The notes under the pieces were generated by a model. That model saw only the letters and a list, made by a program, of their open reading frames with translations. It did no database searches and had not been told where the DNA came from. This document shows, piece after piece, positions 1-9,656 of a DNA stretch of 64,000 nt; within the stretch, counting starts at the first letter, position 1, and each line of letters begins with the position of its first letter. The translations under genes were made by a program, and so were the position numbers. Source of the stretch: Planctomycetota bacterium (GTDB lineage Bacteria > Planctomycetota > UBA1135 > GCA-002686595); contig JAEUHY010000012.1 in assembly GCA_016795325.1 (NCBI GenBank), forward strand, positions 496,001 to 560,000. The letters are read 5' to 3'.

Positions 1-94
1 CCGTCAAGGCGAGCGCCTGCGCGGCGGCCGCGTTGCTCAGCGGAGCGGAGATGCCGCCATCGCTCGGGGACGTCTGCAGCATTTCAGCGATCAC
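1..94 (-). CDS. Start of an unidentified protein, cut by the window edge
   Basis: An open frame runs from a GTG at 94 (or an ATG at 82) off the left edge of the window, reading MLQTSPSDGGISAPLSNAAA from the ATG. It starts about 8 bases after the thiG stop on the same strand, which fits the next gene of that operon. Only about 30 residues are visible and none is diagnostic. Coding status rests on the open frame and position alone. Confidence 0.3.
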   Translation of the reverse strand, partial: MIAEMLQTSPSDGGISAPLSNAAAAQALALT

Positions 95-101
95 GGACGG
101 C

Positions 102-935
102 TCAGGCTTTCGCGCCAAGGACGCCGCCCGCCGCGCCGCCGATGACACCCTCGAGCGGTGAGGATGCGTTGGCGTACAAGCGGCGCTCGATACGGCCGGC
201 GAGGAACGCGTTGCGGCCCGCGCGGCATGCGTCGCGCATCGCCGCCGCCATGCGCAACGGATCGCGCGCCAGAGCGACCGCGCTGTTGAGCAGCACGCCC
301 GCGACGCCCAGTTCCATGGCCGCCGCTACGTCCGACGCGGTTCCCACGCCGGCGTCGACGATCACCGGTTTGTCGATCAGTTCGAGCAAGATGCGGATCG
401 CGTTGGGGTTGAGCACGCCCTGGCCCGAGCCGATCGGAGAGCCTGCGGGCATCACGCTCGCGACGCCGATCTCGGCCAGGCGCACGCCCAGGCGCGGGTC
501 GTCGGAGCAGTAGCACAGCACATCGAAACCTTGCGCGACGAGTTCGCGCGCGGCTTCCAGCGTGCCGATGGGATCGGGCAAGAGCGTGCGCGGATCGCCG
601 AGCACCTCGAGCTTGACCCACGTCGAACCGAGCAATTCGCGCGCGAGTTCGGCAGTGCGGATGGCCGTCTTGGCGTCGTAGCAGCCCGCGGTGTTCGGAA
701 GGATCTGGTAGCGCGAGCGGTCGATGTAGTCGAGCAACGAGGGCTCGCCGCGGCCCAGGTTGACGCGCCGGACGGCGACCGTGACGCAGTCGGTTCCGCT
801 GAGCGCGAGCGCATCGCGCATCAACTCGTTCGTCGCGTATTTGCCGGTGCCGACGAGCAGGCGGGAGCGCAGGGTGGTGCGACCCACCACGAGCGGCGCG
901 TCGACGGGCTCGGTGCTGGAGGTGGCGGGATTCAT
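102..935 (-). CDS. thiG: Thiazole synthase ThiG
   Basis: ThiG builds the thiazole phosphate half of thiamine from deoxyxylulose 5-phosphate, dehydroglycine and the sulfur carried by ThiS thiocarboxylate, in the cytoplasm. The 277-residue product has the family's TIM-barrel signatures: an early [10 protein letters not shown], the segment [24 protein letters not shown], and a late [20 protein letters not shown] phosphate-binding region. The length is normal for the family. The frame is open further upstream, to 1274, but that part overlaps thiS antiframe and has no ThiG similarity, so the ATG at 935 (MNPATSS) is chosen. thiS lies 83 bases upstream on the same strand, so carrier and synthase are probably co-transcribed. 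Confidence 0.95.
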   Translation of the reverse strand: MNPATSSTEPVDAPLVVGRTTLRSRLLVGTGKYATNELMRDALALSGTDCVTVAVRRVNLGRGEPSLLDYIDRSRYQILPNTAGCYDAKTAIRTAELARELLGSTWVKLEVLGDPRTLLPDPIGTLEAARELVAQGFDVLCYCSDDPRLGVRLAEIGVASVMPAGSPIGSGQGVLNPNAIRILLELIDKPVIVDAGVGTASDVAAAMELGVAGVLLNSAVALARDPLRMAAAMRDACRAGRNAFLAGRIERRLYANASSPLEGVIGGAAGGVLGAKA

Positions 936-1018
936 CGTTGCTTGGTCCACGTTGCTCGGACCCGCGTCGCGCGGTCCGGGTTGATGGGTCCAGGTCGTCT
1001 GGCCTGCGGGCGTGCGCC

Positions 1019-1237
1019 TCAGCCTCCGCCCACCAACGTGACGAGTTCGAGCACATCGCCGGCCGCGAGGCGCCGCTGCGCGTGCTCGGCGCGGCGCACG
1101 ACCGCTCCGTTGCACTCGACGGCCACGAGTTCCGAGCGCAGGCCCAACTCGGTGATCAGTTGCGCAAGCGTCGCGCCGGCGGGCGCCACACGGCGCTCGC
1201 CGTTGAGCACGAACTCGATCTGGGACGGGGCGGTCAT
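1019..1237 (-). CDS. thiS: Sulfur carrier protein ThiS
   Basis: This 72-residue ubiquitin-like protein ends in VGGG. The terminal Gly-Gly is the part of ThiS that is adenylated and converted to thiocarboxylate to donate sulfur for thiazole formation. FVLNGERR near the start and [11 protein letters not shown] in the middle match the family's beta-grasp pattern. The ATG at 1237 gives the standard ThiS length. It lies just upstream of thiG, as in most thiamine operons. The activating enzyme ThiF and glycine oxidase ThiO (or ThiH) are not visible here. Confidence 0.93.
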   Translation of the reverse strand: MTAPSQIEFVLNGERRVAPAGATLAQLITELGLRSELVAVECNGAVVRRAEHAQRRLAAGDVLELVTLVGGG

Positions 1238-1298
1238 CGCGCGCGCGGTCGGCTGCGCAGCCGGCGCCGAACAAGGTTAGCCGCGCACGAGCGGAGCC

Positions 1299-2480
1299 TC
1301 AATCACGCACGCGCAGGAAGGCGCACTTGAGGTAGTGCGATTCGGGCAGCGTCAGCAGGTGCGGATGGTCTGGAGCGGCGCCGCACAGCGCTTCCAAGAA
1401 CACGTCGCGGCGCGCCTGGTTCGCCGCGGCGCCGAGCGTCTGCACGAACAGCTGCGGGCTCATCGCGTAGGAACACGAGGCGCTCACCAGCAGCCCGCCG
1501 TCGCGCACGAGCGAGAGCGCCCGCGCGTTGAGCTCCCGATACCCGCGTTCGGCCCCGACCAGTTCGCTCTTGTTCTTGGCGAACGCCGGCGGATCGACCA
1601 CGGCCACTTCGAAGCGCCGCGCGAAGTCCTCGCGGCCGCGCAGCTCGCGCATCACGTCGACACGTTCGAACGAGAGGCGCGCGAGCACGCCGTTGCGCTC
1701 CGCGTTGCGCCGGGCGCGTTCCAAGGCAGCCTCGGCTTGATCGAGACACACGACGTGTCGGGCGCCCGCAAGGGCTGCGCGCACGGCGAACAAGCCGTCG
1801 TAGCAGAACGCGTCCAGGAACTCGCCGCCGCGCACGGCGCTGGCGGCGCGGCGCCGGTTCTCGCGCTGGTCGAGATAGTGCCCGGTCTTGTGGCCGCCGA
1901 GCACATCGACCTCATAGCGCAGCGAGTCCTCGCGAACCTCGACCTCGCCAGTCAAGGCGCCGCGCAGCACCGCGACGCGCCGCTCGAGCCCCTCGAGCTT
2001 GCGCACCGCGCTGTCGGAGCGCTCGACGATCGCACGCGGCGCCAAGCTCGCCTCCAGCGCCTCGACGAGTTCGTCGCGGATCGCGTCCGCGCCCTGAAAG
2101 CCGCTCTGCAGCACGCACACGCCTGCGTAGTGATCGACGACCATCCCCGGCACGCCGTCGGCGTCGCCAGCGATCAGCCGGCAAGCCCCGTCCGGATCGA
2201 GCAGGCCCGCATCGCGCCGCGCGGCCAACGCACGATCGACACGTCGGCGCCAGTGATCCGGCGCCGGGGCCTGATCGCCGCGCAAGAACACGCGCACGCG
2301 GATCTTGGACTGCGAGCTGAACAGCCCGTAACCGACGATCGCTCCGCGCGGGTCCTCGATCGCGACCGTCGCACCGGCGGGCGCGTCCGCCGCGGAGAGA
2401 TCGTCCGCGAAGATCCACGGATGACCGCCTTCGAAGCGCTTGCGGCCGCGACCGGTCAAGCGCACGGATCCTGAAATCAC
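1299..2480 (-). CDS. rlmI: 23S rRNA cytosine-C5 methyltransferase, RlmI family
   Basis: This is a SAM-dependent methyltransferase expected to modify a cytosine of 23S rRNA. The 393-residue protein has an N-terminal PUA-like RNA-binding domain (about residues 1-80, with GHPWIFADDL), a central linker domain with GVPGMVVDHYAG, and a Rossmann methyltransferase domain. That last domain contains GHKTGHYLDQRENRR, FLDAFCYDG and the catalytic-loop motif VVDPPAFAK. A late SASCSYAMS carries the cysteine of this RNA m5C family. The GTG start lies two bases from the inserted repeat at 2482-2637, so the repeat supplies the whole translation-initiation region. The other strand is also open here but has no recognisable protein. 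Confidence 0.92.
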   Translation of the reverse strand: MISGSVRLTGRGRKRFEGGHPWIFADDLSAADAPAGATVAIEDPRGAIVGYGLFSSQSKIRVRVFLRGDQAPAPDHWRRRVDRALAARRDAGLLDPDGACRLIAGDADGVPGMVVDHYAGVCVLQSGFQGADAIRDELVEALEASLAPRAIVERSDSAVRKLEGLERRVAVLRGALTGEVEVREDSLRYEVDVLGGHKTGHYLDQRENRRRAASAVRGGEFLDAFCYDGLFAVRAALAGARHVVCLDQAEAALERARRNAERNGVLARLSFERVDVMRELRGREDFARRFEVAVVDPPAFAKNKSELVGAERGYRELNARALSLVRDGGLLVSASCSYAMSPQLFVQTLGAAANQARRDVFLEALCGAAPDHPHLLTLPESHYLKCAFLRVRD

Positions 2481-2481
2481 G

Positions 2482-2637
2482 CTAGTGTCCTGCTTCCGAA
2501 GTCCGTCGCAGATGTCGCTGGAATCGGCGTTCCTGGCAAGGCGCGAGGATTCCAGGCGACCTGAATAGGTCGCCGAACCGGAGCAACGCCGCCAGGGGCG
2601 GCGAGATATTCGACGAAATTCGAGAACAGGACACTAG
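2482..2637 (+). repeat. Palindromic intergenic element, copy A
   Basis: The 156-bp element begins CTAGTGTCCTG and ends with its exact complement. It is about 90% identical to the inverted copy at 31861-32025 apart from a 9-base gap. Three hairpins lie in a row inside it: 2518-2525 with 2548-2555, 2555-2562 with 2567-2574 (loop GAAT), and 2587-2593 with 2597-2603 (loop AGG). The outer arms are partly degraded here. It fills the whole space between the stop of the HEAT/TPR gene and the start of rlmI. No protein is encoded; open frames across it are shadows. Confidence 0.85.
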
Positions 2638-5157
2638 TCAACGCTTCTGCTCCGCGGGTTGTTCGTCCGACTCGCTGCGCACCAACGCTTCGAAGCGCGG
2701 ATCGCCGCGCAGGGCTGCGAGGTCCGGATCCTTGCGCGCCCAGTCTTGCTGGCGCTGGCGCGCTCCGGCGCTCGTGCGCAGCTCGCGAAAATCGCGCGCC
2801 AAGTAGTCGAGAGCCAGTTCGCTCTCGCCCAGCAGAGCGTGCGTGCACGCCGCGTTGTAGTAGTTCGAGGGCTCGATCGGCGTCTCGCGCAAGATCGCGC
2901 GCGCCTCGTCCATCCGCCCTGCGCGTGCGCGATAGCACGCCAGCAGAACGCGCATGAAATCGCTCTGGTCGAGCGCGTACGCACGCTCGAAGTACTCCAC
3001 GGCGCGTGCGGGGTCCTGCGCCTTCACGTTGGCGTTGATCGCCAAGCTCACGAGCACGCCGGCGGTCGCGCTGCGCACCAGGTCGCGCCCCGCGGAGCGT
3101 CCGTCCGCCTCCAGGCGCTGCTCGAGGGCGCGCAGGCGATCGAGCGACTTGGTCAGCGTCTGCTCGGCGCCTTGGGGCGCGTCCTGGTCCATGAGGACTC
3201 CGCCCAGGGCCGATTCGGCGCGCGAAAGCGCCAGTTCGAACTGGTAGTCGTCGAGCGCGCCGCGCAGGGCGCCGATGTCGGCGACCGCACGCTCGGCGAG
3301 CTTGCGCGCCGCGCCGCTGCGGCCGTTGTCGCGCAAGCGCTCGATGTACAGCAGCGGCGCGCGCGAGAACTCGCGCTGCAGCAGGAGCGACTCGCTCGGC
3401 TTGTCGAGTTCCTCCTGCTGGCGCTGCGCGAGAACGCGTTGCCACCCGAGCATCTCGATCAACTCCGTAGCTTCGGCGCCCGCGTCCTGCACGTCACGCT
3501 GCAGGCGCTCGACGCGCCGCGCGAGCGCCGCGTTGAGCGCTTCGAAGCGCGCCAGCCGCAGCTGCTCGAGCGCGGTGCGCCGCTCGTCGTCGGCCAGCGG
3601 GTCGGCGAAGCGCGCGTCGAACAGGGCCTTGCCCTCGAAGCCCGGAACGAGCCCGCGCGTCACGTTCGCCAGCGTCTGATGCCACGCGCCTTCGAGCTCG
3701 AGCCAACGCTCGCGCGAATAGCCCGTCGCCACGCGGGAGCCGAAGAACAACGAGCCTGGGCCGTACGCGTGTGCGCTCACGTCGTCGAGCGACGCGCTGC
3801 GCTCGCCGAGCCGCACGTCCGCGCGCCGCGCCAACGCTTGCCGGATCGTGAGCACGCGCAGGTCGAGTTCCCGCGCGGCTTCGAGCGGACGCGGATCGTC
3901 GTCGCTGCGACCCGCGCTCAGCTGCGCGAGCAGCAGGTGAGCGCTGCACACGGCGCGCAGCGCGAGCGCTTCGAGCTCGGCGCCGCCGGTTTCGATGCGC
4001 GCCGTGCCCGCGGCCTCGCGCGTGAGCGCGCCGAGCAGGGCGTCGGCGCCTTGGAGCGCTTCGAGCGCCGCCGCGGGATCGGCCTGCGCGAGCAAGGCGC
4101 CGCCCTCGAGCAGGCGCCCCGTCGCCCTGCGCAGGCGCACCGCGAACGAACCGCTCGCCGGATTGCGCCGCACGATCTCCCGGGCGGCTTCGCCGGCGCT
4201 CGCGGCCGCGCCGTTCTGGATCCCCAGACGCGCGCGGCAGGCGAGCAATTCGAAGTCGTCGAACCCGCAGTCGAGCGCGGCGCTGAGCACGCGCTGCGCA
4301 CGTTCGGGTTCGGCGCGTTGCGCGCAGCGTTCGGCGAGTTCGATCAAGACCGTGCGCGCGGCCGCAGCGAGCGCGGGGTCGGGGTGCGCGATGAGCGTGG
4401 CGAGGAGTTCGCGATCGGCCTTCGTCTCGCCGCCCGCGGGCGTGCGCGCGAGTGCGTCGGCGAGTCCGTCGCGCACCAACTCGGTCAACGCGCTGCTGCC
4501 GCCGCGCTTCAACTGCGCCGCGACCTGGCGCACGACGCGCTCGGGCTCGCGCGTGGAGCGCGCCAGCGCACGCGCGGCCAGAACGCGCTCCGGCTCACCG
4601 GCGTTGTCGATCAAGCGCTCCAGCGCATCCCGCGCGGGGCCGGCTTCGATGCGCGCCAGCGCACGCACGGCTGCGGCGCGCACCTCGGCGTGTTGGGCGC
4701 CCCGCGCCAGCTGCTCGAGGAGTTCGGCGCGCTCCGGCGCTCGCTCCGAGCGCAACCGCGGCGCGGCCAAAAAGTCCGTCCAGCGTTCGGCGAGCGCCGC
4801 GTCTGGGTCGTCGACCCGCTCGCGGACCCGCTCGAGCTCCTCGGCGCCGGCCGCCCTGAGGAACAGCTCGACCCGGGCTCGCCGGGCCTGAACGGGCAGC
4901 GCCCACCAGGCCTCCAACGGAAGGTCAACCGCAGCGACGGCCGCCGCGGGACCTAGACGTGCGAGTTCCTCCAGAGCGGCGCTGCGGCGGGCCGGAGCGC
5001 CCGAATCGAGCTCGGCCAGGCGCTCCGCCAGCCGGACGTCCGACTGGCGCGCGGCCTGCGCGCAGACGGACACAGCGAGCGCGACCGACAGCCACAGCGG
5101 CTTGCGGCAATCGGCGACAGCGGGGCGCACCAGGGGCCAGAACACAGCGCAGAGCAT
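2638..5157 (-). CDS. Secreted HEAT- and TPR-repeat protein of unknown function
   Basis: The 839-residue protein is probably exported. A hydrophobic segment, LWLSVALAVSVCAQA, near the start is a plausible signal peptide, and a GTG at VRPAVADC would give a tidier signal than the ATG used. Residues of about 70-330 are short helical pairs typical of HEAT repeats (for example AAAVRALARIEAGPARDALE). The C-terminal third has TPR-like pairs and finishes with YNAACTHALLGESELALDYL followed by DPDLAALRGDPRFEALV, a common ending of bacterial TPR proteins. There are no catalytic motifs. It is divergent from nusA and upstream of rlmI. A scaffold role is inferred only from the repeats. Confidence 0.75.
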   Translation of the reverse strand: MLCAVFWPLVRPAVADCRKPLWLSVALAVSVCAQAARQSDVRLAERLAELDSGAPARRSAALEELARLGPAAAVAAVDLPLEAWWALPVQARRARVELFLRAAGAEELERVRERVDDPDAALAERWTDFLAAPRLRSERAPERAELLEQLARGAQHAEVRAAAVRALARIEAGPARDALERLIDNAGEPERVLAARALARSTREPERVVRQVAAQLKRGGSSALTELVRDGLADALARTPAGGETKADRELLATLIAHPDPALAAAARTVLIELAERCAQRAEPERAQRVLSAALDCGFDDFELLACRARLGIQNGAAASAGEAAREIVRRNPASGSFAVRLRRATGRLLEGGALLAQADPAAALEALQGADALLGALTREAAGTARIETGGAELEALALRAVCSAHLLLAQLSAGRSDDDPRPLEAARELDLRVLTIRQALARRADVRLGERSASLDDVSAHAYGPGSLFFGSRVATGYSRERWLELEGAWHQTLANVTRGLVPGFEGKALFDARFADPLADDERRTALEQLRLARFEALNAALARRVERLQRDVQDAGAEATELIEMLGWQRVLAQRQQEELDKPSESLLLQREFSRAPLLYIERLRDNGRSGAARKLAERAVADIGALRGALDDYQFELALSRAESALGGVLMDQDAPQGAEQTLTKSLDRLRALEQRLEADGRSAGRDLVRSATAGVLVSLAINANVKAQDPARAVEYFERAYALDQSDFMRVLLACYRARAGRMDEARAILRETPIEPSNYYNAACTHALLGESELALDYLARDFRELRTSAGARQRQQDWARKDPDLAALRGDPRFEALVRSESDEQPAEQKR

Positions 5158-5282
5158 AGTCCGCGAAAGGCGCTCTCCCGCGCACCGGGGTTGAGCGGCT
5201 CGAGGTTGACGCTGCGTTCGCTCCACGCCAGACTGTTCCCCCTTCGCGCTACCGACGGGCGACCGGCGGTCCATGCGCGGCG

Positions 5283-5322
5283 AGGAAGCGGGCGAGCCCA
5301 CTCCAGAGGGCGCCCGCTTCCT
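5283..5322 (+). promoter_or_regulatory. Perfect 12-bp hairpin in the nusA leader region
   Basis: AGGAAGCGGGCG at 5283-5294 is exactly complementary to 5311-5322, with a 16-base loop. It lies 132 bases upstream of nusA in the divergent gap (5158-5454). A TTGACG at 5206-5211 could be a -35 element for nusA, but the -10 at the right distance is weak. No T-run follows, so a simple terminator is unlikely. The function is unknown. Confidence 0.45.
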
Positions 5323-5454
5323 GAGCTTTCCGACTGACCACTCTCCGGACCTCTCCCGCGGTCCGGCGCGGTTGTCGCCGGGGGCGCGCCGCACTGGACG
5401 CTTCGGACGCTCGCCGCGCGATCCCAACCACGAGCGCCCTCACACGCACGAGCC

Positions 5455-6513
5455 ATGAACAACGAAGACATCCTGCGGATGATCGACATCATCCATCGGG
5501 ACAAGGAGATCGACAAGGAGACGATCTTCCTGGCCCTGGAGGACGCACTCGCCCTGGGCGTTCGCAAGCGCCTGGGGACCGGCGAAGACCTCGTCGTACG
5601 CATCGACCGCAAGACGGGCGAGGTGTCGATGGAGGACGATGAGGAGGTCTACGAGTTCGACCTCGCCGAACTGGGCCGCATCGCGGCGCAAGCGGTCAAG
5701 CAGGTGATGAACCAAAAGCTCCGCGAGGCGGAGCGCGACAAGCTCTACGACGAGTTCGAGAGCCGCGTCGGGCAACTCATCAACGGCACCGTGCAGCGCT
5801 TCGACGGCGAGGATCTGGTCATCAACCTCGGCCGCGTCGAGGCCTACCTGCCCAAGTCCGAGCGCGTGAAAGGCGAGACCTTTCAGCCCGGCGACCGGAT
5901 CCGCGCGATCGTGGTCGAAGTCCGCAAGGACGGGCCGCGCGTCCGCATCGAGGTGAGCCGCGCCCACCAGGACCTGGTGCGCCGTCTGTTCGAACTCGAA
6001 GTGCCGGAAATCGCCGACGGAATCATCGACATCAAGCGCGTGGTCCGCGAGCCGGGCTACCGCACCAAGATGGCCGTGATCAGCTCGGACCCCAAGATCG
6101 ACTGCATCGGCGCCTGCGTCGGCGTCCGAGGCTCGCGCATCAAGGCCGTGATCGACGAACTGCGCGGCGAGCGCATCGACATCACGCGCTGGAGCGACTC
6201 GCTCGAGACCCTGGTGCTCAACGGCCTGAAGCCCGCCACGATCCACATCGACAACATCTTCCCCGACGTCGACAACCACACCGTGGTCGTCATCGTCGAC
6301 GAAGACCAGCAGTCGCTGGCGATCGGCAAGAAGGGCCAGAACGTGCGCCTGGCCAGCCGCCTGTGCGGCTGGGACATCGACATCAAGACCCGCACCGAAT
6401 TCGAGGCCGAGTCGATGGGCGGCGGCCCTGCCAGCGGGGAAGCCGCGGCGGGCGAAGCGGACGGCAACCTGGACGCCGACGGAGACGCGGCTGCCGAGGG
6501 AAACCAGAGCTAG
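5455..6513 (+). CDS. nusA: Transcription termination/antitermination factor NusA
   Basis: NusA binds RNA polymerase and nascent RNA and modulates pausing, termination and antitermination. The 352 residues show the polymerase-binding N-terminal domain (about 1-110), an S1 domain starting near GQLINGTVQRF, KH1 (about 200-255, with GVRGSRIKAVIDEL) and KH2 (about 262-315, with SLAIGKKGQNVRLA). The protein ends in a short acidic, Ala/Gly-rich tail. It lacks the C-terminal acidic repeats of the proteobacterial protein, as many other phyla do. It heads the nusA-infB-rbfA cluster. The usual upstream partner rimP is absent, and a divergent HEAT/TPR gene sits there instead. Confidence 0.97.
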   Translation: MNNEDILRMIDIIHRDKEIDKETIFLALEDALALGVRKRLGTGEDLVVRIDRKTGEVSMEDDEEVYEFDLAELGRIAAQAVKQVMNQKLREAERDKLYDEFESRVGQLINGTVQRFDGEDLVINLGRVEAYLPKSERVKGETFQPGDRIRAIVVEVRKDGPRVRIEVSRAHQDLVRRLFELEVPEIADGIIDIKRVVREPGYRTKMAVISSDPKIDCIGACVGVRGSRIKAVIDELRGERIDITRWSDSLETLVLNGLKPATIHIDNIFPDVDNHTVVVIVDEDQQSLAIGKKGQNVRLASRLCGWDIDIKTRTEFEAESMGGGPASGEAAAGEADGNLDADGDAAAEGNQS

Positions 6514-6603
6514 CGACCGATCGTCGCGGCGCCGCGGAAGCAAGGGACCGTCCGAGCGGCGGTCCTGCGAACGCACGCGAATGCCCGCTAAGATACGAAT
6601 GCG

Positions 6604-6632
6604 GTGCGCGGCCCTGAGCCGCGGCCGCGCAC
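6604..6632 (+). promoter_or_regulatory. Perfect 10-bp hairpin upstream of infB
   Basis: GTGCGCGGCC at 6604-6613 pairs exactly with 6623-6632 around a 9-base loop. It ends 25 bases before the infB GTG, within the nusA-infB gap. No T-run follows. It could modulate ribosome access or be an RNA-processing site. Confidence 0.45.
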
Positions 6633-6657
6633 GACAGACTGAACTCAAGGACACCGG

Positions 6658-9600
6658 GTGACCAAGAAACGCGTACACGAGTTGGCGAAGGACTATGGGC
6701 TGTCCGGCCAAGAGCTGGCGACCAAGCTTCGCGCACTCGGCTTCCACGAGATCAAGGGGCCGCAGTCGACCCTCGACGAGTTCGTCCTGCTTCACGTGCA
6801 GGGCACTCTCGAGGCGAACGGCATTGTCCCGGCAGCCGTCGCAGGTGCGGCCGCGGGCGCGGGCGAAGGTGCGGAGACCGGCATTCCCGGACTCGTCAAA
6901 AAGAAGAAGAAGCGCACGTCCCTCGCCGGCATCGGCGAGGACGATCCCGCGGACTCTGCTCCCGCTGCGCCCGAGCCCCATCCGGCGCCGGCAGCGCCCT
7001 CGAGCGCGGCAGTTCCTGCGCCGGTCGAAACACCGGCCGTCGCCGCCGCGGCGGTGAAGGCAGATCCCGCGCCGACGCAGCCGAGTGCGCCGACCACGCC
7101 GAAGCTCGCTGCGCAAAGCGCCGCGCAGCATGACGCGACGCCGCCCGCCGCCGAGGCCCCCATCGCGCCGGCGGTGACGCCGCACGCGGCGGCGCCTGTC
7201 GCAGAGGCGCCGGCTGCAACGCTGTCGCCTGCGGTGACTCCGACGACCAGCGTGGCACCGGCCGCCACCGTCGCGGCAGCCGCAACGGCAACTCCGGCAC
7301 GCGCCGAAGAAGTCGCGGCTCCCGCGGAAGTCCGGCCGCAAGCTCCGCAGGAACCCGCTGCACCGCAGCCGGCGACTGGCGAGGCTGCCCCGCAGGAACT
7401 GATTCCCGCTGCACCCGCGGCGGCGAGCGCTGCGCCGACACCGGACGCAACCGGCGCCGAGGGCGACATCGTCCGTCCGGCCGCCAAGCGGCGCGCCGGC
7501 AAGGTCGTCGGTTTCGTCGACCTGTCGAAGGTGCAGGCCAAGACCGAGCCCAAGAAGCCCGAGTCGCGGCGCCTGCGCTCGAAGGACGACGTGGCGCCGA
7601 ACGTCCAGCCGACGCTGGGTCACGACAAGCGCAAGGCGCTCGTGCGCGGCGACCAAGCAAGTCGCGGGACGCTCACCGCCACGCAGCTCAAGGAGAAGGA
7701 GTCGGGACGCTTCTTGCGCAGCAAGCGCGGCGGTCCGACGACCGGCACGCCGACGCCGCGCGGTCCGCGCGGGCGCAGCACGGAGATCGGCATCTCGCCG
7801 TCCTCCGGCGGAACGGTCAGCATCTCCACGCCCATCACCGTCAAGAAGCTCGCCGAGGCCCTGTCGATCAAGGTCTCCCAGCTGCTCGCCAAGGTGATGG
7901 AGAGCAACATGGGGCTGCTCACGCAGAATTCGGTGCTCGACGAGGACACTGCGGGCCTGCTCGCCATGGAGTTCCAGGTGGAACTCGACGTCGCGAAGGA
8001 CGTCCACGCCGAAGACGTGCTCATCACCGAGATCGTGCGCAAGCGTACCGCCGTCGAAGAGGCGGACCTGGTCGTGCGCCCGCCGACGGTTGCCATCCTC
8101 GGCCACGTCGACCACGGCAAGACGACGCTCATCGACCGGCTGCGCAACTCGCACATCGCGGAGAGCGAGTCGGGTGGCATCACGCAGCACATCGGCGCGT
8201 ACCAGATCAAGACGCGCTCCGGCCACACGCTGACGATCCTCGACACGCCGGGTCACGAAGCGTTCACCGCCATGCGCGCCCGCGGGGCGCAGGCCGTGGA
8301 CATCGTGGTCCTGGTCGTCGCGGCGGACGACGGCGTGATGCCTTCGACGGTCGAGGCCTTGAACCACGCGCGCGCGGCCAAGACCAAGATCGTCGTGGCG
8401 ATCAACAAGATCGACAAGCCGAACGCGAACCCGCAGCGCGTCAAGGAACAGCTCGCCAAGGCCGGCCTGAACCCCGAAGAGTGGGACACCGAGCACGGCG
8501 TTGCGATGCTCCCGATCAGCGGCCTCGCCGGTACGGGCGTCGACGAGCTGCTCGAACGCGTCTTCGACGAGTCGATGATGCTCGAGCTGAAGTCGCACTC
8601 CAAGGGCCCCGCGTCGGGCGTCGTGCTCGAAGCCGAGGTCCAAGAAGGCAAGGGCCGCGTGGCTCACCTGCTGGTGAAGGACGGCACGCTCAACAAGGGC
8701 GATGTGATCCTCGCCGGCGAAGGCTACGGCCGCGTGCGTTCGATGTACGACGACCACGGCGTCGAAATCGAAAGCGCTGGTCCGTCGATGCCCGTGCAGG
8801 TCACGGGTCTCTCGGAGTACCTCCCCACCGTCGGCGACTCGTTCTACGTCGTGCAGAAGTTGGAGCAGGCCCGCGAGGTCGCCGAGGAGCGCCGCAAGAA
8901 GGTGCGTCTGACTTCGCTCGCCGAGCGCAAGCAGATCACCAGCGAGAACATCCTCGCGGCGGTCGCGGCGCAGTCGAAGAAGATGATCAACGTCATCCTG
9001 CGCACCGACGTGCAGGGTTCCTTGCAGGCGCTCGAGAGCCAGATCTCGAACCTCAAGAACGACGAGATCGACGTCAAGCTGCTGCAGTCCGGCCTGGGAA
9101 CCGTCACGGAAAGCGACGTCAACCTCGCAGCGGCCTCGGGCGGCATCGTGCTCGCGTTCCGCGTGAGCGTGAACAGCGAAGCGCGCGAAGCGGCCGAGCA
9201 CGCCTCGGTCGAGATCCGTCCGTACGAGGTGATCTACGAGTTGCTCGACGACCTCCACAAGATGATGGAGGGCGAGCTCGCACCGGAGATGACCGAGCAG
9301 ATCACCGGCCACGCCGAGGTGCGCGCGATCTTCGTGTCGTCGAAGTTCGGCAACATCGCCGGCTCGCACGTCATCGACGGCGCTCTGCAGCGTGACAACA
9401 AGGTGCGTGTGCTGCGCGGCGGCAAGCGCATCCACGAGAGCGCGCTCGCTGGCCTGCGTCGCGACAAGGACGAGGTCCGCGAAGTGCGCGAAGGCTTCGA
9501 CTGCGGCATCACGGTGCGCGATTTCGACGCCTACGAGATCGGCGACATCGTCGAGGGCTACAAGGTCGTGGCCGTCAAGCGCAAGCTGGCTCGCACCTGA
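6658..9600 (+). CDS. infB: Translation initiation factor IF-2
   Basis: IF-2 is the GTPase that places initiator tRNA on the ribosome. The 980-residue product begins with the IF2_N-like [20 protein letters not shown] Pro/Ala-rich linker of roughly 350 residues follows, then a second IF2_N-like motif ([20 protein letters not shown]). The G domain starts near residue 475 with [18 protein letters not shown] and NKIDKP. Domains II-IV end with [12 protein letters not shown]. The start is a GTG. It sits between nusA and rbfA, the classic order. The low-complexity linker is long but of a kind common in GC-rich genomes. Confidence 0.97.
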   Translation: MTKKRVHELAKDYGLSGQELATKLRALGFHEIKGPQSTLDEFVLLHVQGTLEANGIVPAAVAGAAAGAGEGAETGIPGLVKKKKKRTSLAGIGEDDPADSAPAAPEPHPAPAAPSSAAVPAPVETPAVAAAAVKADPAPTQPSAPTTPKLAAQSAAQHDATPPAAEAPIAPAVTPHAAAPVAEAPAATLSPAVTPTTSVAPAATVAAAATATPARAEEVAAPAEVRPQAPQEPAAPQPATGEAAPQELIPAAPAAASAAPTPDATGAEGDIVRPAAKRRAGKVVGFVDLSKVQAKTEPKKPESRRLRSKDDVAPNVQPTLGHDKRKALVRGDQASRGTLTATQLKEKESGRFLRSKRGGPTTGTPTPRGPRGRSTEIGISPSSGGTVSISTPITVKKLAEALSIKVSQLLAKVMESNMGLLTQNSVLDEDTAGLLAMEFQVELDVAKDVHAEDVLITEIVRKRTAVEEADLVVRPPTVAILGHVDHGKTTLIDRLRNSHIAESESGGITQHIGAYQIKTRSGHTLTILDTPGHEAFTAMRARGAQAVDIVVLVVAADDGVMPSTVEALNHARAAKTKIVVAINKIDKPNANPQRVKEQLAKAGLNPEEWDTEHGVAMLPISGLAGTGVDELLERVFDESMMLELKSHSKGPASGVVLEAEVQEGKGRVAHLLVKDGTLNKGDVILAGEGYGRVRSMYDDHGVEIESAGPSMPVQVTGLSEYLPTVGDSFYVVQKLEQAREVAEERRKKVRLTSLAERKQITSENILAAVAAQSKKMINVILRTDVQGSLQALESQISNLKNDEIDVKLLQSGLGTVTESDVNLAAASGGIVLAFRVSVNSEAREAAEHASVEIRPYEVIYELLDDLHKMMEGELAPEMTEQITGHAEVRAIFVSSKFGNIAGSHVIDGALQRDNKVRVLRGGKRIHESALAGLRRDKDEVREVREGFDCGITVRDFDAYEIGDIVEGYKVVAVKRKLART

Positions 9601-9617
9601 TCTGACGAAAGCACGGC

Positions 9618-9645
9618 AGCGCGCGCCTTGCAAACGGCGCGCGCT
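9618..9645 (+). promoter_or_regulatory. Perfect 10-bp hairpin just before rbfA
   Basis: AGCGCGCGCC at 9618-9627 pairs exactly with 9636-9645 around an 8-base loop, ending 11 bases before the TTG start of rbfA. It would cover the normal ribosome-binding region when folded. It is followed by CCCCC rather than T residues, so it is not a standard intrinsic terminator. Confidence 0.5.
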
Positions 9646-9656
9646 CCCCCAACACC

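Noticed and set aside
936..1274. Upstream extension of thiG
   Set aside because: It overlaps thiS in another frame, lacks ThiG similarity and has Arg/Ala-rich composition.
5153..5158. TATGCT overlapping the start of the HEAT/TPR gene as a -10 box
   Set aside because: No matching -35 at the right distance, and it overlaps the start codon used.
5440..9633. Minus-strand frame of 1397 codons across nusA and infB
   Set aside because: It is antisense to well-recognised genes, low in complexity and has no recognisable motifs. Long antisense frames are expected at this GC content.
9618..9645. Intrinsic terminator after infB
   Set aside because: A strong stem exists but is followed by C residues rather than a T-run.
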